From Isoperla grammatica (Eukaryota > Arthropoda > Insecta > Plecoptera > Perlodidae), in contig OX246737.1 of assembly GCA_945910005.1 (NCBI GenBank), positions 77,258,054 through 77,322,053 on the forward strand: a stretch of DNA of 64,000 bases. The letters run 5' to 3'. The translations under genes were made by a program, and so were the position numbers. Under the pieces are notes generated by a model. The model saw nothing but the letters and a program-made list of their open reading frames with translations. It was not told the DNA's origin and did no database searches. Shown one piece after another: positions 1-10,801 of this stretch (positions are counted from its first letter, which is position 1; every line of letters starts with the position of its first letter).

Positions 1-179
1 CTAATCGAGCACATAACGATATGGAAACATTACTTGGACACATCTGACGTGACACTGCTGAGAGTATAATCACATTTTAAGAGGCCCGAGGCCTAGTATT
101 TTGGCGGTATCTTTGAGTATTTCAATACTAGAAAGGTCCGAGAAGAAGGAAATAATGCTTTACGAACCCGCTTTTTTAG

Positions 180-275
180 AAATCAGACCATTCGATAATA
201 TTTGTATTATCGATTATCGAAATTTGATTGCATATCGAATATCGAACGATAATATCGATTATCGTGTGCATCCCT
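180..275. repeat. hAT-like transposon terminus
   Basis: Read on the minus strand this begins TAGGGATGCACACGATAATC and runs into alternating TCGATA/ATCGAT runs, the usual style of hAT-superfamily ends. Only one end is recognisable; no partner terminus or 8-bp duplication was found nearby, so this is a fragment. Confidence 0.45.
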
Positions 276-289
276 AACTTCAAGTATAT

Positions 290-762
290 GACTGTGTAGG
301 CCTACTACTAAGTATAAAAGTATTAAATAAAATATAGTTTGTTTAGTTTCTGTATATTCTCCATAAATATTATCGTATGTCTAAACGATAATGCCTTGCT
401 TGTTGTATTCTACTGTATGTCTTCCATTAGTATTGTATATTTTAATATTTATATTATAACATTGCCTATTGTAACCTAGCTATTCAATGAATAATAATAT
501 GTATGTTTGCATTTATCTTTGTATTAATATGTATGTATCACTTTTAACAACTCAACACGCCCGCTCGCCATTTTACTCTAATTTCAATAACTTATTGTTA
601 AAATTATATATACCCACACACAAGTTTCGGCTTATGTGGGTTTCTCTATACTAACGAAACAAATTAATGTAATTAAAAATACTTATGTAATTATATGATT
701 GTATTACATGTATGTACTCTTGTTGTGAGAATAAAAAACAAACAAACAAACAAACAAACAGG
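290..762 (+). mobile_element. LINE 3' UTR fragment with (AAAC)n tail
   Basis: AT-rich non-coding stretch ending in a polyadenylation-like AATAAA (about 730) followed by an (AAAC)n tail at 736-761. It contains the GTGGGTTT segment near 638 often seen before the tail of CR1/RTE-like LINEs. No reverse transcriptase coding remains. A 5'-truncated non-LTR element is the simplest reading; the clade is not determinable. Confidence 0.5.
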
Positions 763-2290
763 ATTATGATGATCCGAAGGGAACAAAATATAATTTGATT
801 GATTAAAAATGTGTGTTATGAGTATGACCTTTTATAATTGATTTTAGAGCAATGTCAGTCCACAATGCAGCCTAAATAGTCTTGACATTTCCTTAGTATG
901 ACGCTCCCCTCCTACTCCCATCCATCCTTCATTCATTCGTCAAATTAGCGTGCATGAAAGGGACCAGAGATGGGGGTCTGAGGTCGGTATGAGACTAATT
1001 ACGTTCGGCTACTATAACAACTGCGTAGAATGAGGGTAATTTCATTTTCATAATACATGAATCGATCATTACAATTCAAATTTCAAAATGTCTCATAATG
1101 GTCAGATATTGACAAACAAATTAACACAGCCCCTGCACGGTCAAAAATGTTGACAAACATCGGTAAAACATCAACACTTGTTGGTGTCTGTAGCACCCCC
1201 CCCCCCTCGCATACAGGCATCTCGGCACAAATAATGCTTGTGAACATCCTGTTTGTCAACATACTTAGCCATGTGGGGGCTGTTTATTGTAGCTTGAACA
1301 CGTCAAAGAAACTGACACACTCTCAACAAAGGCACCCCTAAGAACCGCTGGCAAACTATGCAGTCAATTATTGTAACAGGCAGCTTAGCTATGGTGTTGG
1401 GAATGCAATGAGATTGTCTTCGTGCGAAGTGTGAATAAACACGGTCAAGGCCTTTTGAAAGAAACGCAATACGTCAAATGAAGGAAGAAGGTTTATGTCC
1501 ACCTCTTTGGGTCGGGTAGCAGCCAAGGACGGATCTATATATTATAATTCACAGCACTTGGAAGCTAGCAAATTAGGGGCTATGACCTGTTTCTGTCCTT
1601 TTAGAATTGATTGTGATCAGTTTGACTAGTTTTTTTTTAAATTTAGTATACTTTTTTAAAATTACTTATATTGAATACATAAACATTAAATACATTATAA
1701 ACACATTATGAATACATTATATAAAATATTTAACTTATAGTGTATTATGAATTTCACTTTTCTCGGCGACTGTCTTAAGTTTAAAACTTACCGAGTTGTA
1801 GACAATATGGAAGTTTGTCTTCAGAAACTATGACAAACTTACATCATCCACAACTTGGCCAGTTTTTATTGTAGGTATTTGGTGAAAAAAGTGCAATCAT
1901 AAATAGCTAAATATTAAAATCCTAAAATCAAATAATTGGAATTATCAAAAAAGTTCTTCAAAGAAACAAATTGTCTTGAAAATAATGTCAAGAAAGGGAT
2001 GCCAACTGTCATAGAAGTAAAACAACCCATAACCTACCCACTCAACCCCCCCCCCCCCCCCCCCCCCCTCCCACTTACTCGATTTAAATATTGGTCAATT
2101 ACCGCTACCCCTATATATGTATTATTTTATTACTTTACGGGTTATTATTACACAAAAATAACCGATTTTTTCATTCTTAATTAGTAATCACTTAAGCTAT
2201 TCGTTACCTGTCAAATAGCAAGTTTTATGATTAGTTTGCACCTTATTTTTTAATGCAAAGCTATGATTCTATAACTGCTATGTTATTTCT
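763..2290. other. Stretch without recognisable gene
   Basis: No credible coding sequence. It holds poly-C runs at 1196-1207 and 2046-2068 (23 C). Short open frames across these runs are compositional. Confidence 0.6.
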
Positions 2291-2296
2291 GCCCCG

Positions 2297-2535
2297 GCTA
2301 GCTTCCAGCTAGGCTAGGCTATGTTTTTTGTAAGCCAGCTAGCTTCTAGCTGGGCTGGGCTAAGTTCGTTTTTAAGCCAGCTAGCTTTCAGCCGGGCTGG
2401 GCTACGGTCTTTCTAAGCCAGCTAGCTTCCAGGTTGGCTGGCTAAGTTCTTTTAAGCCAGCTAGCTTCCAGCTTGTCTGGGCTATGTTCTTTGTAAGCCA
2501 GTTGACTATTAGCTCGGCTACGTTTTTTTTAAACA
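2297..2535. repeat. Minisatellite, about 40-bp unit, six degenerate copies
   Basis: Units share the core GCCAGCTAGCTTCCAGCTGG followed by a T-rich spacer and AAGCCA. Copies start near 2297, 2338, 2380, 2421, 2460 and 2501 and become more degenerate to the right. Confidence 0.8.
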
Positions 2536-2592
2536 GCTAACCGCGGATAGGCTTGCAGCTAGGCTAGCTTTGCCAGTGACTGGCTAGTCTAG

Positions 2593-2675
2593 GCTTCAGC
2601 TATGTTTAAAAAACAAACCTAGTCGGATCTCTAGCTTCAGATATGTTTAAAAAACAAACCTAGTCAAATCTCTGT
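2593..2675. repeat. 44-bp tandem duplication
   Basis: Two near-identical units containing TATGTTTAAAAAACAAACC then TAGTC, lying just right of the 40-bp minisatellite. Confidence 0.75.
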
Positions 2676-2679
2676 TTAT

Positions 2680-4270
2680 AATATATATTTTTTAATATAG
2701 GCCTAGGGTACTACATTTGATATGATACAACATTTTTGTAGTTAACATGAGAACATTACAAAATATTAGGGGTCTGCAGGTACCTGAAATTTTGGGTACT
2801 TGTATTGTACACCCAATTGGTCTTTTTTGGGTAGCTTACAATTTTTACTGCCATATGTCTGACAATTGACAAAAACTAAAAAGATTAATTTTTTGCTTGT
2901 CTGGTTGATTTTGGTCAACCTGTTGCATTGCATCTCACAAGGGGTTGTGTGATTGGGGGGGGGGGGGGGGGGGGGCATATTAAAAATAGTGATGATGACA
3001 ATTAATCGTTAACCAGTTAGTTACCAGTTAATTTTCGTGACCGGTTAAATTAAAATAACCGTTTAAAAAATAACGTTAATTTTGTATTATTATATTACAA
3101 ACAATTGCCACACACATGAGAAATTGTAACTCTGAACTACGCCGCCCCATTACGTGCTTAAATATTCGTCCACGGCTGCTTTAAGTTATAACTGACCTGT
3201 ATCAAAGGATACCGTGCTTCATTCATTTCAATTTGGAGGTGCAACGGTTAAGAGATCGCAGGACTGTAGCTGAGTTCGGTTAATCAACCTTCACCACGTG
3301 TGTTTCTCCATTAGATTTGTATGCATGCATGCCGTACAATGTGCCGCAAAATCTTTGTGACATATTTAAAAAAGACAGATGTCCAAAGGAATTCTCACAT
3401 GAAAAGTAAATGTCTTGGCTTCAATTATCAATTATTTAAGTAGATTTTATATGTGTTTACAGTAAAAATACGAGATTTAATAGCTTAAGGGGCAGATGCA
3501 CAGTCAATGTCAGACTTCAGGCATTGCTTAAATGCATTGCTTTTTAAATATGCCCGGGGGGGGGGGGGGGGGGGGGGGGTTCTACTAGCTGACCCATGGT
3601 CTATTTATTTTGTGTCTTCTGTCAGCGAGACAGAAGGCCTAGCCTGATGTTTTCTTTGATTGAAAGAATTTGCTTATAGTTACGTGGTTGTAAGTTTGAT
3701 AGAAAGCGCTGCTGAACTAAATATAATCAAATACATACAAATGTGTAATACACAAATGTCAAAAGTAGGGCTAGGGTAGGCTAGGCCTATCCTGGTCTGT
3801 ACTAGACTACCCTTTTCAGGTAATAAAATTCATACCACTTGTTTTCATGGTCAGCAAACACAAGCCACAAGTTTTGTTTGTAAAACCTGATTCTTTACTT
3901 TGGATCACACTTGTAGAGGACCTCACAATGACAATAATGATTTAGTCAGCTTTAAGAAAATTCTGAAGAAGCCATGTTGTATACAAAGAAACAATAAAGG
4001 TTTGTGAATGCTGTGTGCATAGAAAAAAATTACAAAGCTGCATGTTTTCTGACTGGTCAATTTTTACATTGACCTTGGAACAGACATTTTATTTGGAGAT
4101 TCTATTTCTAAGTAAATTTGTACATCAAGTCAAAAGTGAATGCCAACACAGGTTTCCATATAAGCCAAACATACCATTCTATGTTTTAAGTCTATGTCCA
4201 TGTCTACGTTTCTAAGAGAATTCTGAATGGACCTTAAGAACTCTATAAGTCAAAACAAGTTTAGACCCAC
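2680..4270. other. Stretch without recognisable gene; two long G runs
   Basis: It holds uninterrupted G runs at 2955-2975 (21) and 3556-3579 (24). I looked for C2H2 zinc-finger exons on the minus strand, which would continue the THAP-ZAD gene, and saw none. Part of that gene's next intron probably crosses this region. Confidence 0.55.
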
Positions 4271-4274
4271 TTAC

Positions 4275-7200
4275 TTGTTAATTCCTGCCCGAGTATGTGA
4301 TACCAAGCGTTTCAACGTAACACTAGCTGAAACAAAGTCGTGTATTGCTTGATCACAATAATTCAGTCTCTCGCAACAGACGTTGCATACCCACTTCGGT
4401 AGACGATCATTTTTAGCTGGCTGTTCACTAACGGGGAGGAACTGGTTGATTTTACGCAAGTACTCTTTTGCAGAACTTGATTGTCCAAAGATATGCACCA
4501 TCTGTGAAATGCACACTTGCTTGGCACATAACCGGCAAATCAATTCATTGTAATGGTCTGTACCTACACCAATTATAGCAGGCCTCGCAATTAAAGAAAC
4601 CGTTGAGAACATGGATTCTCCCTTTGGCTCAAATAATGTTTGCATTTGTTCACTTGGTTCTACATCAGCAGCATGGTCAGACTGTGTTAAATTGGTAGGA
4701 GTTGTGCAACTGGTATACTTTTCTGAGCAATTGTTAGCAATTGTTTTTACCAGGGTGTCATGTAATTCATTTTGACTGTTCAACTGCTCTGCTTTCTCTG
4801 GTATTGTTTCACTAACACTGCTCGATTTCCTTGCAAAGGTACTCTTATAAGACAGACGAGCTATATCAGTTTCATCCTTAGTCTGAAATATTGTAGGAAT
4901 AGCAAGTCTTGTAATAGAATTTTCCAAATCATTATTGAAACAAGGTCTCTCGAAGTGAAGTGTGCATATTCCGTTCCAGCAAGGAACAATACCTCCGTGT
5001 GAAATAAAGTCTACCAAGTCTGGTCTATTACAGTTGACAGCCCATTGTAATGCCCTAAAAAAAATGGAAGGAAACCATTTTAGTAGTACCTAAAATTACA
5101 AGATTGCAAAACTCAGAAAATGAATTAGATGTTACGTATGGGTTCATTTATATCATTATTGACTTTAATGCAAATTAATTATTTCTAGCAAAATAACCAA
5201 TAGGCCTGGACCTATCTACATTTATCAAGCTACTATACTTAGAAAGTTTTCACAAATGGAAGGATTTCACAATAGGAAGAGATCACAAATCTCTATTATG
5301 ATGCTAGTCCAAAACGCGATTTTTATTTTTTTAAATGTATATTTGTTATTTTGTAGGTTGGCATCTTGACAAACTTTCCTGGTTATGTTAACAGCATCTA
5401 GTTTAGTAGTCATGAATGAGTGTTGACTGAAAATTTCAACCAAATCCGTCAAGCTGTTTGATCTGTGTGCAACGAACAAAAAAATAAAACTTAATATTTT
5501 TCACTAGGTAATAAATTTTTTGTAGGTTGACATCTTGACGGATTTTTCTGGTTATGTTAACAGCATCTAGTTTAGTGGTCACGAGTGTAGACTGAAAATT
5601 TCAACCAAATCTGTCAAGCCATTTGACCTGTGCGTGACGAACAAAAGTTTGCACACAAACAATTTTTTTTTACAAACTGGCGGTTAGGGGAAGGCACACT
5701 GAAAAATCACAACATTTTGCTGAGAGTCATTTTTTTTTTTTTTTTTTAAATTAAATACTATATTTTATCAGTTTTCTCTTAAAGAAATTTAATTTTAAGT
5801 TCACGCTATTACTATATGCCAAATACATTATTATGTTGTGTCCCTGCGCGCTTGAACTGCGTGAATTCACGCATTCAACAAAAAAAAAAAACTTCTTAAC
5901 TTTTTTGCTACATTTATCAATTTACAAATCCCTACTTCTTTTTTTTGTCTGGACCCAGACATCTGGTTTTTTGTGTATGTGTTTAATATAGTAGGAGGCT
6001 TAAAACATGGATCTCAAATGTTGCATACCATGTATGGTTTGGTTTAAAAAAATAAATTAATATAAAATATATATTAAAATCTAAAACTTTGAATAGGCCT
6101 ATATGTGAATGTAAAGGTATACAGAAAGAAATAAAATACATTTATTTAGAAAGTCTCATCCAATTATTTGTGTTCTATGTGTTCTTATCTCAATGTAAAA
6201 AAAAAAAAAAATTAAATGAAAAATGAAAACGAAGTAGCAATTTCCCTAGCTGTCAACAATTTTGACAAATTTGTTTGCACAATTTTGAAAAATGAAAAAA
6301 AAAAAATTATTCTCTCCAAAACTAATTTTTAGGGAAAATATATGTTGTATCAAAATTTTAATACAATTGCTCATAATCTGTAGAAGATAAGATTTTCAGT
6401 GTACCTTCCCCTTTTAAAGTTACAACTTAAAACTTATATCACGTGTCAAAATTGTTGTTTTGGACATAAATATAAAAAAGTATTTTTAAAACCGTTTGTT
6501 TTATTAAAACTTGATATTTTTCACAAAAACATTTTTTGTAGGTTGGCATCTTGACGGATTTTGCTGATTACGTTAACAGTATTTAGTTGAGTGGCCAAGA
6601 GTGTTGACTGAAAATTTCAGCCAAATCCGTCAAGCCATTTGACTTGTGCGCCACAAACAATTTAAAACTCATATTTCACTAATTAATTTTTTGTAGGTTG
6701 GCATCTTGACGGATTTTGCTGGTTATGTTAACAGCATCTAGATAAGTGGTCATGAGTGTTGGCTGAAAATGTGAGCCAAATCCGTCAAGCCGTGAGCGAC
6801 GAACAAAATTCTGTATACAAACACACAGCCGATCGAGTTGAAATGAGAGATGCACTCCGCTTCGCTAAACTCATCTAATTAACTGTCACTGATTGTGGTG
6901 TTAGTCTGCTAGCTAGTTGACTAGTGCCAACATTGATTTGATATGCCCATACCTTCCATATGAATGTTATAGATGACTGACTGTGTGACAACTGACTGTG
7001 GAAGACAACACTCAGGCTATCAAATATAGCATCTTAGTAAACTAGTTATTCTTATGTACAGAGTAAATATCCAATAAAAAGCATAGCCTACTGTAATAGA
7101 TGCACAACATTCACTTTTCGACCCATTGTCTTATAGTGCCAAATTATTCACCACAAACCATTACCCCTCCCATTCCAACCCAACCTAGATCCTACTGCTT

Positions 7201-7315
7201 ACCAGAGAATAAACACATACCTTTGCTTGTCACCACTTGGAAATGAAAAAATCTTTAAATGTTTACTGTTACCATTCCTTCTTCTGGTTGTGCAACTAGG
7301 ATATAAACATGCCAT
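4275..7315 (-). CDS. THAP and ZAD domain zinc-finger protein (two exons, 3' end missing)
   Basis: A two-exon gene model. Exon 1 is 7315-7221: ATG in a strong context (GCAGCCATGG), 31 codons plus 2 nt, ending in donor AAG|GTATGT. Exon 2 is 5054-4275: acceptor after a T-rich tract (TTTTAG|GGCA), ending at a GTAAGT donor one codon before a stop. The junction keeps frame (phase 2). The joined product starts with a THAP domain, a C2CH zinc-dependent DNA-binding fold: C3, C8, FSFP at 23-26, W36, C62-x2-H65 and an AIPTIF box at 83-88 (usual AVPTIF). A Ser/Thr-rich linker follows, then a ZAD at about 203-280 with C205-x2-C208 and C255-x2-C258, a zinc-bound dimerisation module. ZAD proteins normally end in C2H2 fingers; those exons would lie left of this window. 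Probable role, inferred: nuclear DNA-binding factor. The C8-C62 spacing slightly exceeds the usual THAP range. The 2.2-kb intron is filled with transposons. Confidence 0.82.
5337..6880 (-). mobile_element. Helitron-like repeat copies inside the THAP-ZAD intron
   Basis: The right edge (6880 reading left) carries the same 5' end as the copies at 8232 and 35766: TTAGATGAG, AGCGAAGCGGAGT, then CTCGATCGG. A roughly 150-bp internal module (GTAGGTTGGCATCTTGACGG to CGTCAAGCC) recurs at 5337, 5521, 6537 and 6693, so this copy is a rearranged array of the family's 5' part. The usual 3' hairpin was not found near 5270. A separate TIR element is nested at 5686-6412. Confidence 0.6.
5686..6412. mobile_element. 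TIR element (AGGGGAAGGYACACTGAAAA ends)
   Basis: The left end AGGGGAAGGCACACTGAAAA is matched in inverse at the right end by TTTTCAGTGTACCTTCCCCT. The interior is AT-rich and non-coding. I could not fix a target duplication. It splits the Helitron-like repeat array, so it is younger than that array. Confidence 0.6.
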
Positions 7316-7444
7316 GGCTGCGTTCTTAAGATCTGTGTTCAAAGTTTGTCTTCCAGTCCATGTAACCACACGATGCAACTGGGAACAAAATATAAACAAT
7401 TAAGTCTTTTTCTGCATGCAATATTAACTCATTGATTGCCTTGC

Positions 7445-7555
7445 AAACAGGGAAGAGATTTGCAAAGGAGGCAGCCAAAGAAAACGAAGATATTCAAATT
7501 GCCCTTCTCCAATACAGTAATACCCACACACAAAAATATTGGTAGAGCCGGGTTC
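7445..7555 (+). pseudogene. Possible relic of Ty3/gypsy-type integrase
   Basis: One frame reads KEAAKENEDIQIALLQYSNT, resembling the integrase stretch before the RNTP motif in many Ty3/gypsy pol proteins. The usual NTP is NTH and a stop follows shortly. No LTRs or other pol domains are nearby. A short decayed fragment at best. Confidence 0.28.
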
Positions 7556-7995
7556 ATACAAAGTCACAAGGTTTTGAAATAGTCATAAAGGTACTGCAAG
7601 TCGCAAGGTGTTGTCAAAGAACTTCGAAAGAGGACTATTCACCATTCCTTTGTGGTTATGTTTTTGTTGAGGGTTTTGCCCGGTCTGCAACATCGCTGGC
7701 TTCTGGGCATGGTCCGGACATATTTGTATTTATAGTCTACACCGTCAGTTACAAGAACTGGTTTTCAGTGGGGATCATTTATATTTGGGATGACATCAAT
7801 TCCAAATTGTCGGAATCGATGAAGGAGCTTTAGAATCGATGAGGAATCAATTCCTATAAGCATAACCTCATTTTGTGGGTATTGGGGTATGTTTGATATA
7901 CGAAACCTTTGTTTTATTAAAATAGGCCTGATGGTCATTTTGACTTGTATTCAAAGGAAATGTGTTCTTTTCTGTTGTTCTTGGTTACTGCCTGT

Positions 7996-8040
7996 GCCTA
8001 CCTGCTACCACGATGGATGGCCTACCTGCTACCACGATGG
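7996..8040. repeat. 22-bp tandem duplication
   Basis: GCCTACCTGCTACCACGATGG occurs twice in succession, differing only in a joining ATG. Confidence 0.7.
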
Positions 8041-8231
8041 GAAAGTCACACGGCTGGATCCTGATGGGAGTCACGTAAAAATAGCAGTTTAAAATAGAGT
8101 TGAGCACTCTCAGTTTAAAAAAATTCATTTTTGGAGCATCTACTCGTCCCTCACCTACAAATACGGGAATCAATTATTCAAATTTGCAATCGAAGGGAAT
8201 GATTCGGATCGATTAGTCATGTCATTCCTAA

Positions 8232-9656
8232 TTAGATGAGCGTAGCGAAGCGGAGTGAATCTCTCCATACAACTCGATCGGCGCTTGGTCTGTGTGTGTG
8301 TGCGCCAAATTTTGTTCGTCGTGCACAGGTCAAACGGCTTGACGGATTTGGCTGAAATTTTCGGTAAACACCCGTGACCACAAACTCGATGCTGTTAACG
8401 TAACCAGCAAAATTTGTAAAGATGCCAACCTACAAAAAATTAATTACTGAAAAATAAAATTTGTTGATTTATTTAATTAAATTAAAACTAACACATGGAT
8501 TTAAATAATGTTTCACATGTAGGTTCATATCAACAGTACCAACACTTGACAATAATTACAAAATTGTACGTTTAACCGCAATGTTATATAAAAATATTGT
8601 TTATTTACAGCAATAATTTCTTCATTTTTACAGTGTTCTGCCGATATGATTCGCATTTGCTGACTATTGCAATTAGATGCACATAGTATACACCCAAAAT
8701 AGCGTATGCAATTATACCTTTCTCCTTCTTATTTGGAATCTCGATAGCTGTCATAAAATGGCCACAATGACATAAGATGCCAACCTACAAAAAATTAGTT
8801 ACTGAAAAACATGTTTTTTTATTTATTGAATTCAATTAAAACTTACGCACGGATATGAATGATTTTTTGCATGTCGGTCCACATCAATTATACCAACACT
8901 TGACAATAGTTTCAAAATGTTACCTTCAACCCCCATGTTGTAAAAAAATATTGTTTATTTACGGCTATAATTTTCTTCATTTTTAGTTTTTTACAGTGTT
9001 CCACCGATATGATTCGCATTTGCGGACCATTGAAGTTAGATGCACATAGTATGCGGCTCGAATGGCGTGCACAGTCAGATCTTTCTCACTATGTATTTGG
9101 AATTTTGATCGCTATCATAGAATGGCTACAATGACGTGTTATGTTTTATGACTTTTTTATGTTTTGTGTTTTATGACGGCAAAAATGCAAATGTTAACAA
9201 CGAACTTTGTAGACAAATTAAAGAGCTTTTATTATGATTTAAATGCGGTTATTGTATGAATTAGCAATATTACATTTTAGATGAAGTCTGTATCTAGGTA
9301 CATTATGGAAATTTCCATACACTGATAGGTTTAATAGTTTATGAATTAGAGCCATTTGAGTAGACCACGGTCAAATTAAATTATGCGGAAATACATTGAA
9401 AAATCAACTTAAAGGTTTTAATTTATTTAAAGAAAACTTCTTTACGGATTTAAATAATGTTTCGTGTAGTTATTAGCAACATATCGACAAATAATATACA
9501 CAAATTCTAAGGTTGTACTTTGAACCATCATCTTTTTAAAAAATCATGTGTCCATTATAAAGGTATTTTTTTTTGTAAGAGTAATTTGATATGCAAATGA
9601 TGTTTGATTTCCTTAAAAAAAACTCCCTCATCTGGCAACGCGGAGCGTTTTCCTAG
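8232..9656 (+). mobile_element. Non-autonomous Helitron-like element, copy A
   Basis: Begins TTAGATGAGCG...AGCGGAGTGAATCTCTCC and ends GGCAACGCGGAGCGTTTTCC then TAG followed by T. A perfect 5-bp stem AACGC/GCGTT with loop GGA sits just before the CTAG terminus, as in Helitron 3' ends (hairpin then CTRR). There are no terminal inverted repeats and no target duplication. The interior has about 360-bp imperfect direct repeats starting GATGCCAACCTACAAAAAAT at 8417 and 8776, and a decayed third near 9400. A near full-length copy lies at 35766-37148. No Rep/helicase gene is present; the alternative is an unclassified repeat. Confidence 0.6.
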
Positions 9657-9767
9657 TGTATATCATTTATTATGTGCTTAATTGCTCCGACGGCTCCAAA
9701 GTAATCATTTCCACATACACCAGTATCACATGAGATTAAAGTCAAGTTTCGAAGTTAAAAAAGAAAA

Positions 9768-9846
9768 ACCTATGCCCGCTCTGGGATTGGAACCCTGGAT
9801 CTTCTGCGCTGGATGTAGGAATAAAACCACAAGGCCAAGGAGCCAG
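9768..9846 (-). repeat. tRNA-derived SINE head
   Basis: On the minus strand TTGGCCTTGTGGTT resembles an A box and GGTTCCAATCC a B box (consensus GGTTCGAATCC), spaced as in a tRNA. The central part TTATTCCTACATCCA resembles the SINE-like head at 41950-42028, so both belong to one family. It does not fold as a functional tRNA by eye. Confidence 0.5.
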
Positions 9847-10211
9847 ATTTGGTAGTTGCTTTGACTATTAGTGCACATTTTTAGCATCTCATTGACATGT
9901 TTAGGGTTACCATATTCATTATTTCCTTGAATTAAATGTAGGGAAAAAACATATGCCTAGGTACTTGCTAAAAAAAGTAACCCAATATGGGAAATGTCGG
10001 GAGGTCTGGAAAGCATTGTCCCCTCAGTTTAGCCCAGCACGGATTTTTTTTTAGGTAGGCCTAGTCCCTAAAACATGTTTAAGTGACTTTGGAGAGGCAG
10101 AGGGTACTTTAATTTTAAATTCAGGTAATGGGATTTATTACCATACAGTTCGGCAGATGTTTGGGATTTTGTAGAGATCAAGATGTATGCAAAAGCAGAT
10201 GTATGTAACGG

Positions 10212-10222
10212 ATGTGAAATCC
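10212..10222. repeat. Target site duplication (right partner at 14090-14100)
   Basis: ATGTGAAATCC is repeated exactly at both edges of the retrotransposon, directly flanking the (GAA)n tail here and the 5' end at 14090. Confidence 0.85.
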
Positions 10223-10269
10223 TTCTTCTTCTTCTTCTTCTTCTTCTTTCGAACACCCAGAGTTGGAAC

Positions 10270-10801
10270 TTATGCCATTCTCTGCCTAGTTGCCCAATAA
10301 AGGTTTGCCACATATTTCCTCCTTGCTATCTTTTGCCCCTCCATTAGATCCCTTTCTGCTGTCAAAGAGACACATGTCGTAAGATGTTCCGCGTCCTGGT
10401 CTTGTTCTTTGCAGAGTGGGCATATTCTCGTATCCACCACTCCTATTTTGTGCAGATGGGCTTGCAGGTAGTCGTGGCCGGTGTCCATCCGGAAATTTGC
10501 CACGTATACCCTTCTTTCTTCCTTATCAATTTTCCTTGCGTTCATTTTCTCCTTCCTTATAAGCGGTTCCCATCTTTTCCCTCGCGCCATTACTTCATAC
10601 TGTTTCTTTAACTCTAAGCTGACTTGGTTATTGATTGTAGACTTGATGGACTGCAGTGAGATTGCCTTTTCAGGTTGTTTCAATTTAGCTCCCATCTTTG
10701 CCAGGTAGTCGGCTTTTTCATTTCCCACTATTGAGCAATGACTAGGGATCCATTGAAAACATACTTGCCAGCCTTTGTCGTAGAGCTTGTAGTACTCTTC
10801 C
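10270..10801 (-). pseudogene. LINE ORF end: RNase H C-terminus and CCHC-like cluster
   Basis: Continues the upstream RT reading after a frame change near 10805. It reads QWIPSHCSIVGNEKADYLAK, the final RNase H block (GNEKAD holds the last catalytic Asp), then about 110 residues and CPLCKEQDQDAEHLTTC, a C-x2-C-x8-H-x4-C cluster often found at the end of I-type LINE ORF2. The ORF ends shortly before the (GAA)n tail. The retained catalytic residues suggest recent decay. Confidence 0.75.

Noticed and set aside
2766..2978. Minus-strand frame beginning with poly-Pro
   Set aside because: Starts in a poly-G/C run and has no other support.
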